From NCBI RefSeq assembly GCF_021134715.1, contig NC_060018.1, forward strand, positions 11,735,501 to 11,799,500: DNA of 64,000 nucleotides, in the 5' to 3' direction. The translations under genes were made by a program, and so were the position numbers. Numbering within the stretch: position 1 is the stretch's first letter; the number at the start of each line of letters is the position of its first letter. Below the pieces are notes generated by a model. The model was not told the origin of the DNA and ran no database searches. It saw nothing but the letters and a program-made list of their open reading frames with translations. This DNA comes from Daphnia pulex. Taxonomy: Eukaryota; Arthropoda; Branchiopoda; Diplostraca; Daphniidae. This document shows, piece after piece, positions 10,510-22,703 of the stretch.

Positions 10510-11540
10510 AGCCAATTTAGGACTCATCCTCAAACAAGTTTTTTTTTACAAGTCATCTGATCGTCCACCAAATTCGGCGTAAGGCCAACAGATATCAACT
10601 TGTGAGCAGTTGAGCAAGGACCTAGATTCTACCTTATTGGTTAACCTGTAAAAGAATGTGGACATCAGTTTCTAAAAGGGGCCCCTCGGCAATCTAAAAC
10701 AGAACGAGACAAGACGTTAATGCAGATTACACAGCAGCGTTAATAACACGTGCAATAGGCTATCAACGGTCCTACGGAGAAACACAGCACAACCGACAAG
10801 GCACTGCTACGACGCAAACAAATTTCAAAAGAAATTGCTTTACAATTGAACCGAATTTTGCTCTTGACTACAACACTCTTGACTTTACATCCTTCTTAGA
10901 CTTGACTACAACATATTGGGTTTCGTATTGATGTCGAGGTTAAAACGGTGCTGGAAGGACGATGTAAGTAAAAAAGTTAGGGTTAGAAAACAATTTCCTA
11001 CAACATAAAAAAAAATCTAAAAGAATAACGGCTAGCTTTTACTAGGTTGGATAGTAAAAACACAATGCACGCACGTGTCCAAAAGCCTTCAACTTTCAAG
11101 TCTCTGACTACACACAATGTCCGTGCAAACAAAGGTGTTAAACGCAGCAGACCCGATTCTTAAACACCGCAGTGCACACACGCGATTCTCGTTGTGACCG
11201 GACGTGATTCATTTGATATGTGGCCTTCCGGCCTTCCCCTATAGGTCGCAAAACAAAAAGTTAGAACTCTGCTCGTTGTAAATGATCTCCTTTCTTTTCT
11301 CTCTGATAAATTTTCCCTTTCCGGATGTTCTATCATAAAAAAAAAAATGCATGTTATAAGACATATCACAAAATCAGTCACCCAAAGTTTTGTTTTTTTA
11401 TTGCCGTCATAGCTTGAATTTTGTGTATGTGTCGAAAAGAAACTCATCGCATCATGACCAAAAAAAGCAATAAGATCCGTAAGGTAACAGGTTAAAAAAA
11501 AATTCGTTTACCAATAGGGGCTTATTTACAATTAATTAAG
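10510..11540. other. Intergenic, nothing convincing
   Basis: It separates the 5' end of the CUB-like gene from the 3' end of ABCF3. The only reading frames are short and AT-rich. The 3' UTR of ABCF3 should lie just below 11541. Confidence 0.4.
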
Positions 11541-14500
11541 CTATTTGTTGACCTCTTGGAGTTCTCTCTGCACCATCTTGCGATATTCGTCGAATCCGCC
11601 CTCAATCGAGCGTACCGAACCGCCGGCGCAGACCCACAACTCCTTGCAGACCATTCGGATAAGTCGCTCGTCGTGAGAAACTAGAACGACGCCACCCTAG
11701 AAATAGATTGCCCAATCGTCGTAAAATACAACTTTCCCAATCTCATCTAAAGCACAAGTCGCACTCACCTGATATTTCCCCAAGGCTTTTCCAAGGGCTT
11801 CGATCGTTTCAATGTCCAAGTGATTGGTCGGCTCGTCGAGGATGAGGAAATTGGGCCGGGCTGTTCCTAAGACAGCAAAGGCCACGCGAGATTTCTGACC
11901 TCCAGAGAGACTAGCAATGTTCTGAAGGGCAAGGTCACCGGATACACCAAAACTACCCAGCAGACGCCGATACTCTTCGATGGGCTTACCTGGAATGAAG
12001 GGGGAAAAAAAGCTCAAGATTAAATGTCATGTCCAACGGAAACGCATGGAGTAGTTACTTACCAGGAAATTTGGTTTGCAGCAGCTCGACAGGACATAAG
12101 GACAGATCAAGCTGATCAACGTGATGCTGACTGAAATAACCTATACGTAAATGCCGGCTATTATGCCTCATTCCAGACGTGGGATTATATTCGCCAGTAA
12201 GAATCTTCAGAAGAGTAGTCTTGCCGGCACCGTTTTCACCAACCTGTACAACAAAAGAAACGTGATTGAAGCTTTATGAAAACTCAAGTCATTTGCATAA
12301 GACTTACGATGCAGATTCTCGAGTCGGATCCAGCCGACAGATTAACACGAGTGAGAATAGTTTTCCCTTCAGTATACCTGTATGGATATTCATTTCATAC
12401 AATTAGTTTAGAAACTTCCCTTCTTATGCATTCATTGAGAGGTCGCAGTGAGGTATAATAACTTGAGAGGCTGACGGGTGAATAGAACGAATTAAACTGA
12501 TAAAGATCGAAACAGAATAGTGTACCCGAAAGACATCTCGTCCAATTGAATTGCGGGAGGTGCAATAGGCTCGACTTCAGGAAACCTCAGGATGACTTCA
12601 ACTTCCTTTTCTACAGGTTTTAATTCAGGCCTTGGATCGAAATAAAAAGTTTCTTTAGTTAGTCATTAAAATTAATAAGGAAAGTTGATGAACTTACAGT
12701 TTCTCCAACATTTTGATTTTACTCTGAACCAAGGAAGCTCTCTTGGCGTTGTAACGGAATTTATCAATAAACTCTTGGACGTGCTCCCTCAACTGCTGCT
12801 GTGCTTCGTACTCTCGTTGCTGATTTTTAAACTTTTCTGTTCTTGAACGAACAAAGTTCTCGTAATTACCTCTGGGAATTGCAAAAGGGAAAATGAAATA
12901 CAACGAATGTTCGAGAAGCAAAGGAATAATAAGTAGTCGGCCAAAGTTATACCTGTAACTTTCTAGACATTGCGCATGTAGAAAAATGATATCGGTAGGA
13001 ACAGAGTCCAAGAAATTTCGGTCGTGAGAAACTACTAGCAGAGTGGAAGGCCAATTTTGAAGATAATCCTCGAGCCAAATGATAGCCTTCATGTCCAACA
13101 TGTTCGTCGGTTCATCGAGAAGGAGTAAATCTGGCCTAAAATGTTAGAACTCATTTAAATCACTGTGTAGGAAATAAAATTAAATTCAAGGATCTTACTT
13201 TGAGAATAGTGCTCTCGCCAAAGCTAGACGCATTCTCCAGCCGCCAGAAAAAGTTTTAGTCGCCTTCAACTGGCCCTCTGGAGAGAAGCCCAAGCCGGCC
13301 AAAATCTGCGCCGCTCTTGCTGGTGCTTTGTCAGCATCAATGGCTTGAAGTTCAATGTAGATTTGAGACAATCTTGCGCTCATTTCAGGATCCGCACTGG
13401 GACCGTTCATTTTTTCGCCAAGTTCCTTCTCCTCTTTGAGTAAAGCTTCTCTTTTGAAGTCGCACTCCAATACGCTCTGAATGGCTGGAGTTTCGTCGCC
13501 GACAACTTCCTGTTCAACGTGCAATATGGAAATGTGCGACGGAATCCGTAATTGCCCACTAAAAGTTAGATAAGGAAGAATTTTGAATGATGTGAAGAGC
13601 TAAGAATATTTTAAGTATTTTTTTTTACGATGAAATCATGCGAAGCAACGTCGTTTTTCCAAGTCCATTTCGGCCGACAAAACCATACCGTCGGCCATGA
13701 GCCAAAGAAAGGTCAGAACCTTGCAACAAGAGTCTACACAAAAAAAAGAACACAATAAATACATAAATTAAGCACAAAAGAGGAGAGATGTTGTTTCTTA
13801 CTTGTCTCCGTAGGCAATATCAAAATTCTCAATACGAATATCTTTGCAATTGTTTGTGCCTTTGGCTTCCATTCTGGTTTCCTTTTTCGTCAATACTTGA
13901 GAAGCTGTAGCATTTGAAGGTGCGTTAGAGTTTTTCTCCTTCTTTATCTGTTGCTTTTGCTGCAGTTTGGCTTCAGCCTTTTCCAATTTTCTAGTGTCAA
14001 CTTTCTGCATACAAAAGTTTGTTTAACAAAGGATTTAAGAAAACATTTACAGAACTCACTTACCATATCCTCTCCTTTGGGTTTATTCCATATACTTGCA
14101 GCTGGGGCCTCTCCATCATTTTCCTTCATGAATGACGCAGCATCACTCATCATAACTGGATTGTTGAGGAGTTTTCTTTCACCGCCATTGTAACTAGAAT
14201 GTACTCCATTCTGCTGGCCGTCAACCAAGTCAGGTTTTAAAACTGTCAAGAGCTGTTGGCATAGTTTCCTAAATAACAAGTAAGAATATAAAATGTTGTG
14301 TGATTTAGAAGCAAAAAGTTGAAAGTACCTGATCTCGTCCTCTCCTTTGTTGGCAGCGACCTCATGAAGGACTTCTCCAATTGCTTCGTAGACTTCATTA
14401 GAATTTTGAAAATCATCTCCAACATCCAATACACCTAAATCAAAAGTGAAATGAAAAATAGGGACACTATTAGCACTTTTCAGACGTCTCAAAGCACATG

Positions 14501-14673
14501 GTTTACACGTATTTCGTGCTGTCGAAGGAAACAATTCCCATGCCCCACACCAAAAATGAAAACCCCAATCCTGTTCAACAATCACCTTCTATATACTGAT
14601 AGATGCTGTCATCAATCTGAGAAAATTCGGATCTCAGAATTTTACTAATTGCAGAGCTTTTCGCCTCCGACAT
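11541..14673 (-). CDS. ABCF3: ATP-binding cassette sub-family F member 3
   Basis: A complete multi-exon gene. The start ATG is at 14673 ([20 protein letters not shown], the usual ABCF3 N-terminus) and the stop is at 11541. Two ABC cassettes are visible. The first has Walker [12 protein letters not shown] (13627-13735), signature [15 protein letters not shown] and Walker [13 protein letters not shown], with [10 protein letters not shown]. The linker exon 12697-12875 is helical and charged. The second has Walker [12 protein letters not shown] (12063-12245), signature [12 protein letters not shown], Walker [13 protein letters not shown] and LVSHDERLI. There are no membrane segments, as expected for this soluble class linked to ribosomes, translation and innate defence. 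All catalytic motifs look intact. It is a housekeeping gene; the short introns match its neighbours. Confidence 0.95.
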
Positions 14674-15142
14674 TATTATTTACTTGAGAAATAAAGGAAA
14701 GAAATAGAACCAACGAATCGATTCAAGTTCAAACGATTTATAGCATGATCGATTGTTAGGGTCCAAGTATCGCGATTAATACTTTTTTCAATATCGTTGG
14801 CGTTTTTAAAAGCTGTATTCATTATTTTTCTTTTGATTCATCGTGGATATTACAGAATAGTAATATTAAAATCGGCCATGAGAGATAATGATTTTTTTTA
14901 AACGGAAAACACGTATGATTATAATGAAACCCCACGACTGATATTGGGAGATCATGGACGACGACACATCATTTTTTTTATGATATGATTTGGTTTGGCA
15001 AGGGGTATAGTTTTGTCCACATAATAAATATTAACACCAAGATCAAACACAATAAGAGGGAAGATAAATGTAGTTGCGTCAAAGATTTGTCCCAAAAACG
15101 TATTTCTGATTAGGTCGTTTTTATGAACCCACGGAAGTATAA
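14674..15142. other. Intergenic between ABCF3 start and the neprilysin-like stop
   Basis: About 470 bp, AT-rich. It must hold the ABCF3 promoter and the 3' UTR of the next minus-strand gene. No TATA box stands out. Confidence 0.4.
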
Positions 15143-18100
15143 CTACCAAATTTCACATTTATTTTTCGGGTTCATCGGAGTGTCCGGCTGGCATTTAAAA
15201 ACTGACGAGAATTCAGGCATATTGGACACAGGTCCTATCACTCGATAACGGGCTGGCGAATGTGGATCGTTCAATATCTGCAGATGGAGGGCTTCCTTTG
15301 TGCTCGATGAGCACCACACCTTCTCACACAATATCAATTTAGCGCTGATTAATCGTACTAGGTGAGCTACTTTTAATAATCAACTCTCACCTGAGCGAAT
15401 GCTAGGAAAAACAGTTGGTTTCTTGTCAAATTGAGTCCGGGTAGCAGAAGCTCCTCGTCGCGAGTAGACGACCAATTGTCGAAAGCGTGAAAAGCAGCTT
15501 TTAACCCGCCATTATCAGCTATATTTTCACCTATTAAAGACTAGACAATCAAAAACTGTTTCTTACATATATGTAGAAATAACAATCTACCTAATGTTTG
15601 TTTCCCGTTTAGAGGTTGACCGTTGATTGTGTAGGAAGAATATTGTTGAATGAGACACTCGGTGCGTTTCTGGAAACGTTCGATCGTGGCATTATTCCAC
15701 CATCTAGGTATTATAATTATTTCTTATTATAATTATTGGATTATTATTAAAATTAAAATTATATGAATTACGGGGCCAAGTCGCCATTGCGGTCAAATTC
15801 TCTGCCCTGGTCGTCGAACGCGTGCGTCAATTCGTGTCCCATCACGACGCCCATGGCGCCGAAATTGAGTGCGTAAGGAAATGAATTATCAAAGAACGGC
15901 TGCTGGAGGATACCGGCGGGGAAAACGATTTGATTCTTGTTGGGAGTGTAGTAAGCGTTGACCATCGACGGCGTCATTCCCCATCTGCATGTAGGTTGGA
16001 AATATGTTAATTTTATTATCCACCGGAAACATGCAGCTTATGCTTCATTCAGAATTCAATTAGATGAATTATATTAAATTAATTGAGAGAATTACAGTGT
16101 TTTGTTGACGGGTTCGTTGAGTTTAATTAGATTTTGGCGCAGGGCAAACTGATTGGAGCGGACGTTGTTGAGGAAGTATTCGTTTGATTCGATTTTCAAG
16201 TCGCCGTAGAGCTCATCCAGCTCTTCCGGATTCAGAATAAACTTGGGGTAACCTGGAAAAACCCCAAAAAAAACGAGAGTTCTATAATTACTTTCCGTTG
16301 AAAAGTAGGACCATAATACGTCATCATCATCGGCACGCAACCTATCATATCAGTGATGGCGTCGGCCTTATCTCTGGCCGCCAGTCGGGTCTCGTCATCC
16401 ATCCAGTCCAGGTTATCGAAATTATTTTTAAAAGCCTCTTTGACGGCGGCGATCATGTTTTCGGCCAGCGGTTTCGACTCGCCGTGGAAGTTTTGTTTGA
16501 CGAACATGGCGCCGACGGCGAAGCCCAGCACGCTATTGGTGTCCGTCACGCAGGAGCGCCAAGTTTCCTCGTTGCCGTCCGAGCCCATCAGCAACTTTCG
16601 CAAGATCTTGCCCGCTTCTCTGAACGCCTTTGGCAAGTAGGACAGGTATGAGCGGACGACGTGCCATCCCATGTAGTTGTGGAGCATCCTATTATGTTAA
16701 TCATTCAATGAGAATTCCGGGAATGTTTAAAAAGAAATAATCTCGATAGATTACTACCTTTTGCCTCTGTCATTGGTCACCAGTTCTTCAATGATTACAG
16801 AGAGATTGCGCAGAAAGTCTGGCGAGAAGACGACCTAACCGTAAAAAAAAATCAAAGATTAACATCTTGATAATAAAAGAAATGAATTTAATGTTTGTTA
16901 TAAATACCACCGGGTGGGTCGGCGTGAGTGTGATGTTGACTTGAGAAAAGGCCGATTGAAAGTAGGCATTCCAATCGAGCTGAAACCATCAGGTGTGTTT
17001 CGAAAAATTGAAATACAACCGTTAAAATGATTAAATAAAACCCAACATCCTAGTTGTTAATGGTAAAAAGTAAATAACTAACGAATGGAGCTAGGTTTCG
17101 GAGATCAGCAATGGTGAGAGCGTGATAGAGTTTCTCCTCATCTCGCCTTTCAGCAGACGAGACGGTGATTTGCGCGATACGAGTTTCCAGTTCGATGACG
17201 TCCTTCATCTGCTTTCGAATTTCTTGCGGGTCGACCGCAGCGTTCAACAATACGCCCACCTAAAAATGCAATTCGACACGTTGTTGTTTACTCTGATTAT
17301 TGCGCTGTGCAACTATAGAACTAGCTCGGCTCTAGGAAAAACAAACCTTGGTCATGTAGTCCAGATAGGCGACCAGGATTTCGTCGCTTTCCGTTTTGTT
17401 GATGTAATAGTCTCGATTGGGTAATGTCAGTCCACTCTGATCCATCTGTTACATCAACAAGAAATTCGCCTTAATTCTCCATATTGGAAAAATGATAGAT
17501 GAACTCACCTGAATAATATGACGAGATGAATTCTTGTCGTCTTCAGCCACGGCCCAGGTGAAGAAACCGCCCATGTTCATGACATTGTGAGCAGTTTGAA
17601 GAGCTCCTTGGAACACCCAACGTTTCTCGGCCTCGGCGTTGGACGGTTCAATGGCTGGCCAGCCTCCAATTTGAGTCAATAGGTCAATCACCGGTTTGCC
17701 ACCCAGCGCTTCCATTGTCTCGTTGACGTCCAGGCAGGATTGATAGTAGCGCTGGGCTCTTTTCTCCGCTTCGCTGCTCAAAGACTCGGCCGGTTGTTCT
17801 AAAATAGTCAAAAGTCGACCCAAAATAAAAATGGAATTGTTGTTGAGAAGAAAGATGTGTAATCTATTATAAGCCGATATATAATACCTAGAATGGTTTT
17901 CATGACGATCTGATTATCCTGCCAAAGTCGATCGAAGGTGCCCCAAATGGGTTTTCCGGCCGGAATGGGATTGGTGCGAATCCAGCGCCCGCACGCATAC
18001 TGGAAAAAGTCCTGGCAGGGATCGACCGACGTATCCATGGCAGACATCATCAACGCAGAAGCGCTCACGCAAGCGGTGCTCGTGCATAAACCACACCCAT

Positions 18101-20302
18101 CATCTGTTCTCCGTTTTCAAATCAAGCGGCCATCAAAGGAAGAAGAAGAAGAAGAGGTTATCAAATAGTATGTCACAATAAAGTGGCTCTCCATTTCAAC
18201 GTTGTGACAGCTAATCGATAGCAATAAAAGATGCAGAGGCAGAGACTCGTCTAATGTAGTTTATATTGTCGCTTTATTTTTCGTCATCATTTGCATATGG
18301 GCTCTCCGTATTTATTTTCTTTTTAATGACAAGCGTGCTATCTCACGGGAAATCATGCTCATTAGTCACTAACAAGCGTACTCTGCTACCCCCCGATATT
18401 CGATTCATTTAAGTGCAGCCCAGGGAAGTAAAAAGAATGAAGGCTTTGTAAAGCGGGCTGATATTTGGTTACCCGTGGAACGACATAGAAATCGACGGGC
18501 ACGATTGATAACCCCTTCCAACATTGTCCAATTCCGCCCCAATTATGGAATAATGTCGCCGTTTAAGAGAGAAGAAAGAACAGAATTATTCTCATCTAAT
18601 TACTGGCTGAGTGACTTGGCAAATGAAATTATACCGTCGAATTTCTTTTTTTCTTCTACTCCCAAAATAAGTTTCACCCGAGAAGCGTTTCCCGGGTAAC
18701 AACTAACGAATGACGCACTGGGGAACTCTGATATTGTCTGGATGTGATTTTCGATGTGGAAATTGTTAGAGTAGAAAAATAAAAGAATCAAAGAAGATGA
18801 ACCTGAAGCCGAGTCGCTGTTGCCGCTTCGGTGACTAATGTGAAGCAAACGAAGGTCCTGTTTCGATTTGAGATTGACGTAGGCCGAGATGAGAGCGGGC
18901 AAGACGAGAGCCATGAGTGTGACCAGTCCACAAGTCACCAGCAACAGGCTACGCTCCAGCGCCGTGTGCGATTTCCAGCCGTTGCGGACGCGAGCCCATC
19001 CGGACAAGACGCCCACTCCACCGCCTTCGGCAACTGGAAACTGTGTATCAATCAAAACATCAGCAACATTGTCTTTCGGTGTGGGTGATCATCACAAAAA
19101 AAAGTTCTGATTAGTTCAACTTTCTGGCAGAAAACAAAAGAATTGCGCAGTTTTGGGGGGGAATCGGGACAGCAACGGCTAAAGGAACGGTCGAATCCCG
19201 ACGAAACTTTTTGCTTTGAAATGAGGGTAAATATTTTTAGTTTGGTCTATCTGTCAGGCCGCGCCGACGGAGAGGCTCCGTAGCCACGAAAGTAATGGCC
19301 GGAACAAGTCGTTGAAATAAAATAAGAAAAGAAAAAGAAGAGGAACATTTGACGGAGTTTAAAAGGAAAAAAGGCGATGGGAGAGATGGCGAAGGAAATA
19401 ATGCGCACACGGAACGGATTATATTTAGACTCTTTTTTTGGGTTGTTTGTTCTCCAGCGCCCATTGGCAGAACGGAAATTCAAAGCCAAAACCAAATATT
19501 TAATGATCACTTGAGCCGTTAAGCTTCGTTGGCGCAAGCATTTAACGGCGGTGAACGGCGTACAATAATCCGTCGAGGCGGAGAATTTTATAAACATGAA
19601 GGAAAAACCAACTCACACAGACGCCTCGGTACATATCACATCAAAGTTATTGATTTTTGGTCTTGTGGACACTTTATAAGAAGTGACTAAACATTCTGAA
19701 AAAAATTTGAAGCCTCTCACCGTGCGGATGTGGACGGTTGGGCTGATAAAGTTGGCGGTTTCGGTGGTCGGGACTGACGCCGTCAAGATGGAGCTGTCGT
19801 CCTCTTCGACGCCACCGTGATCGTAACAAGTCATCTGTCAAACAGAGTACGAAAAGAAAAAGAGTTAAAAGACGGATGAAGTCAAACAGGAAGAAAATAA
19901 TCACCTATCACAGTGAACACTGTAAACAGGAAAATGTCTTTTAGGGTTGTTGTTTTTATTTCACGAATTTCTCGGGAACGGATTATTTGGTTCTAACAAT
20001 CTCAAGAGAGTTTCTAGCTTGACAAGTAACACAGTATGCTATCTTTTTTCGGTTGCAAACAGGAGAGAGGGGGGAGAAGATGGGGTTGACTCTCTCTCTC
20101 GCCTGGCTCTCAGCAGCTCCGGCAATCGATTTAGTTCTACAGCTGGGAGAGAGTAGTACCCCATAGACACAACAGAAGCTAAACAAAAACAGGGCCAGGC
20201 TCTTGCATGAAGTGGACGTACTACTACTACTACTACGACTACTACACAGCAGGAAGAGTTCAAGGAGGAAGTTGTTGATGTATACCTGAACGTAGCTGTT
20301 CA
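15143..20302 (-). CDS. Neprilysin-like M13 zinc metallopeptidase
   Basis: A type II membrane endopeptidase that trims extracellular peptides. The start is ATG at 20302 (MNSYVQ), then exons 19726-19834 and about 18802-19047. The latter carries the single membrane segment ([20 protein letters not shown]). The ectodomain starts with the Cys-rich [10 protein letters not shown] and then [14 protein letters not shown]. In the catalytic part, exon 15769-15985 has [15 protein letters not shown] and the zinc motif HELTH; exon 15395-15533 has ENIADNGG, the third zinc ligand. The C-terminus KCEIW matches the family's C-x-x-W ending. About 15 exons; all active-site residues are present. The 5' introns (19.0-20.3 kb) are long and hold Ser-codon-rich simple sequence. 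Which neprilysin orthologue this is cannot be decided by eye. Confidence 0.92.
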
Positions 20303-20841
20303 TTGTCTTGTAGAGACTGGCCGATTGTTCTTGATGTTGCACAACAGGAGACACAACAGGTCAATCGTTCAACGAAAAAGACAGATGTCGATGTCAGATC
20401 GAACTGGAGGTAGAAGGAAGATGGACACAAAATTGTCTCATGTACACGGGGACGTCATCCGGGTGGGTTTCGTTCCCATAATTACGTACCGACGAAAAGA
20501 GCAGGTGAACGACGGGCGAATGGCGAAACAGAAACAAACAAAAATCCTTAACACAACTCAAAAAAGGAAAACAAATGGGGGGGAAACACACATCAGAGGT
20601 CGGTGAGCTGTCCGAAAGGACTAAAACAAAAAAAAATTAAAGCCAAGCCACCCGGACGTCTTGGTGCCACCGGGAGTAGATAACCTACTGCGGCGAACTG
20701 GGAAAACGCCCCGGCGCAAGCGCAGCATAACTCTCTCGCGTCTTTCCCCCTTTTGCATCCATCGTCCCGTGAGCTGCGTGTGCAGGACCCCCACTAATGG
20801 AGAGAGAGAGCAGCCAGCTTTTCCACGTCGTGCAGCCCGGC

Positions 20842-20851
20842 CCCTATATAC
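20842..20851 (-). promoter_or_regulatory. Candidate TATA box of the neprilysin-like gene
   Basis: The minus strand reads TGTATATAGGGGCC, about 540 bp upstream of the start codon. A GAGA-type (CTCTCTCTCT) tract follows near 20800. The transcription start is inferred near 20815. Confidence 0.35.
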
Positions 20852-20859
20852 AAAGAACG

Positions 20860-21343
20860 ATCAATAATAAAAACCCCAGGTCGCTTTTGTGCGGCCGTCA
20901 AGAAGAGGAACGCACTCGTCGTACGACTATCTGACACTTGTGGCGTCTTCTTCACAACTATTTGTTGGCCACCACCTGGAAAATAAGACGAGCCAAATGT
21001 ATATCGACCCGATGCACAGAAAAGGTTCCCTCATCACAGCGGGGCATCGAACAGGAAATAATGCTTTCTCAAGTGTAATCCAAGACGTTCATTTGTCTGG
21101 CCAATGTGGGATCGCATGACCGAAATAAAGCGCCACACTACGGCATATGTAATAATGACATTCGATCTAACACAAGGTCAAGTGATACGCCCTCTAAATG
21201 GATATTGTTGGAACGAAACTGGAAAAACACAAAAATTGATTGGAAGAATAAACATGGTTTTTTTTACGGATGAAAACAATTTCCCATGATTTTCAAGATA
21301 TGATGAAAATTGTAACATGAATTGAAATGATTTTTTTTTTGTT
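20860..21343. other. Intergenic
   Basis: No coding pattern is recognised between the neprilysin-like promoter and the LAMTOR3 stop. An AACATGAATTG/A-rich 3' UTR of LAMTOR3 lies at its upper end. Confidence 0.4.
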
Positions 21344-22121
21344 TCATTCAACAACTGAAGAAGCTAGATCATTAACAACAACTAAAAGGTCATTTTCCAA
21401 ATTGACCAGTTGTCCAGTGTTTGCTGTCTTGCTGGCAATCAGACTTATTGTCAGCGGACTCTTGTTCATTTGAATCACCTAGTACAATCAGGAGAAAAAG
21501 GTTTCACAACACTTTCTTAAATAGTCTGTAATTGAAAATTGTTATACCTGATAATTTGAATAGATAGAAATGATTTTGTTATTTTTTCCAACTCCAAGCT
21601 TTCCAGCTTGATCTGTTGCCCTGTGGAAATCACAAATGAAAAATTATGTTGACTTGTTGTGTGGATACGATTACGTAGCTAATTGATTTCTACAAACAAG
21701 CCCTTACATAGCTGAAAAGGTGGAAAGGTAACTTGGTCTAAGGGCCATCTCGGGTGCAGAATCAAGGGCCACTGTAAAGATAAAAACAAATCGGGAAATG
21801 AATTTGAGATCACAATATACTGAATATTTACAAACCTTTGACTAGAGGCACACCATCTCGGTCAGTTATAATAATTGCCAAAAGACCGTCCACTCTGAAA
21901 ATAGGGCAGTACAAAAGATAAACATAGTTTATAAACCTATCAAGACTTTTCTTATATAATCAATGGTAGAGTTTAGCCATGTTTAACTTACCGCTGTAAA
22001 ATGCACGCAACATATTTTCGCAATTCCTGCCGAAAGAAAACAGAAACAGTTTTTTAAAGAAAGATTTAAGAAAAACATCGTTAACTGACAAATAAATTAC
22101 GCCCACAAACATTACCTCCAT
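21344..22121 (-). CDS. LAMTOR3: Ragulator subunit LAMTOR3 (MP1)
   Basis: Six exons (minus): 22116-22121 (only ATGGAG), 21992-22026, ~21838-21897, ~21718-21774, ~21549-21621 and 21344-~21479, giving about 123 residues; human LAMTOR3 has 124. The recognisable core is DGLLAIIITDRDGVPLVK, ALRPSYLSTF, ATDQAGKLG and TANTGQLVNLE, the roadblock fold that pairs with LAMTOR2. The Ragulator complex sits on late endosomes and lysosomes, anchors Rag GTPases for mTORC1, and scaffolds MEK1-ERK. The first coding exon contributes only two codons before a GTAATG donor, so automated predictions may miss it. No damage is visible. Confidence 0.93.
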
Positions 22122-22703
22122 TAGTCAAGTCTGTGACTTTTTTATGAATCACAGTTCACAACATCAATAGCAGATTAGCAGAAGAAGTCAGCAAGTGTCA
22201 GCAAATATTTATTAACAAAAGCGCCATCTAAAAGTCGGAAAATCAGTAAATTAATGTTTCCATATGTCACCACTAGATGAGTTTGTTGTGATCATTTACT
22301 CTTAAGCCACGTAACATCTGATGTACTTAAAATGATACATTATTAATTATAATGAAGTGTATTATTTTATCGCGTGTAATCGAATGTTTACAATTGATAT
22401 TTCATGAACTGCACTTCGTGATTCATTTATCGCGCGTAATTTGCAAATTTCCGCGACATCTAGCGAATTGTTTGATAGCTTATAATCAAAACAAAACATA
22501 GGAGGGTCTTGTTTTGACAGGGCGATCCCGCCTACACGTTTTTTTTTATTATTATTATTATTTTTCCGCTTCCCCGTCATAAAACTTTCTCCAACTATAT
22601 ATAGTCGTGATTGGTTTACTCAAGATATCTGACAGCCTTAGAATTCGTCGCTGTGATGTTTTAATTCCTACAAACTGCAATTAATCAAATACTATTTAAT
22701 ATC
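22122..22703. promoter_or_regulatory. Bidirectional promoter, LAMTOR3 / GGT7-like
   Basis: 582 bp between head-to-head start codons. The plus-strand side has a TATA box, TATATATAG, near 22596-22604, about 100 bp before the ATG at 22704. The LAMTOR3 side shows no TATA, in keeping with a housekeeping gene. Confidence 0.5.
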
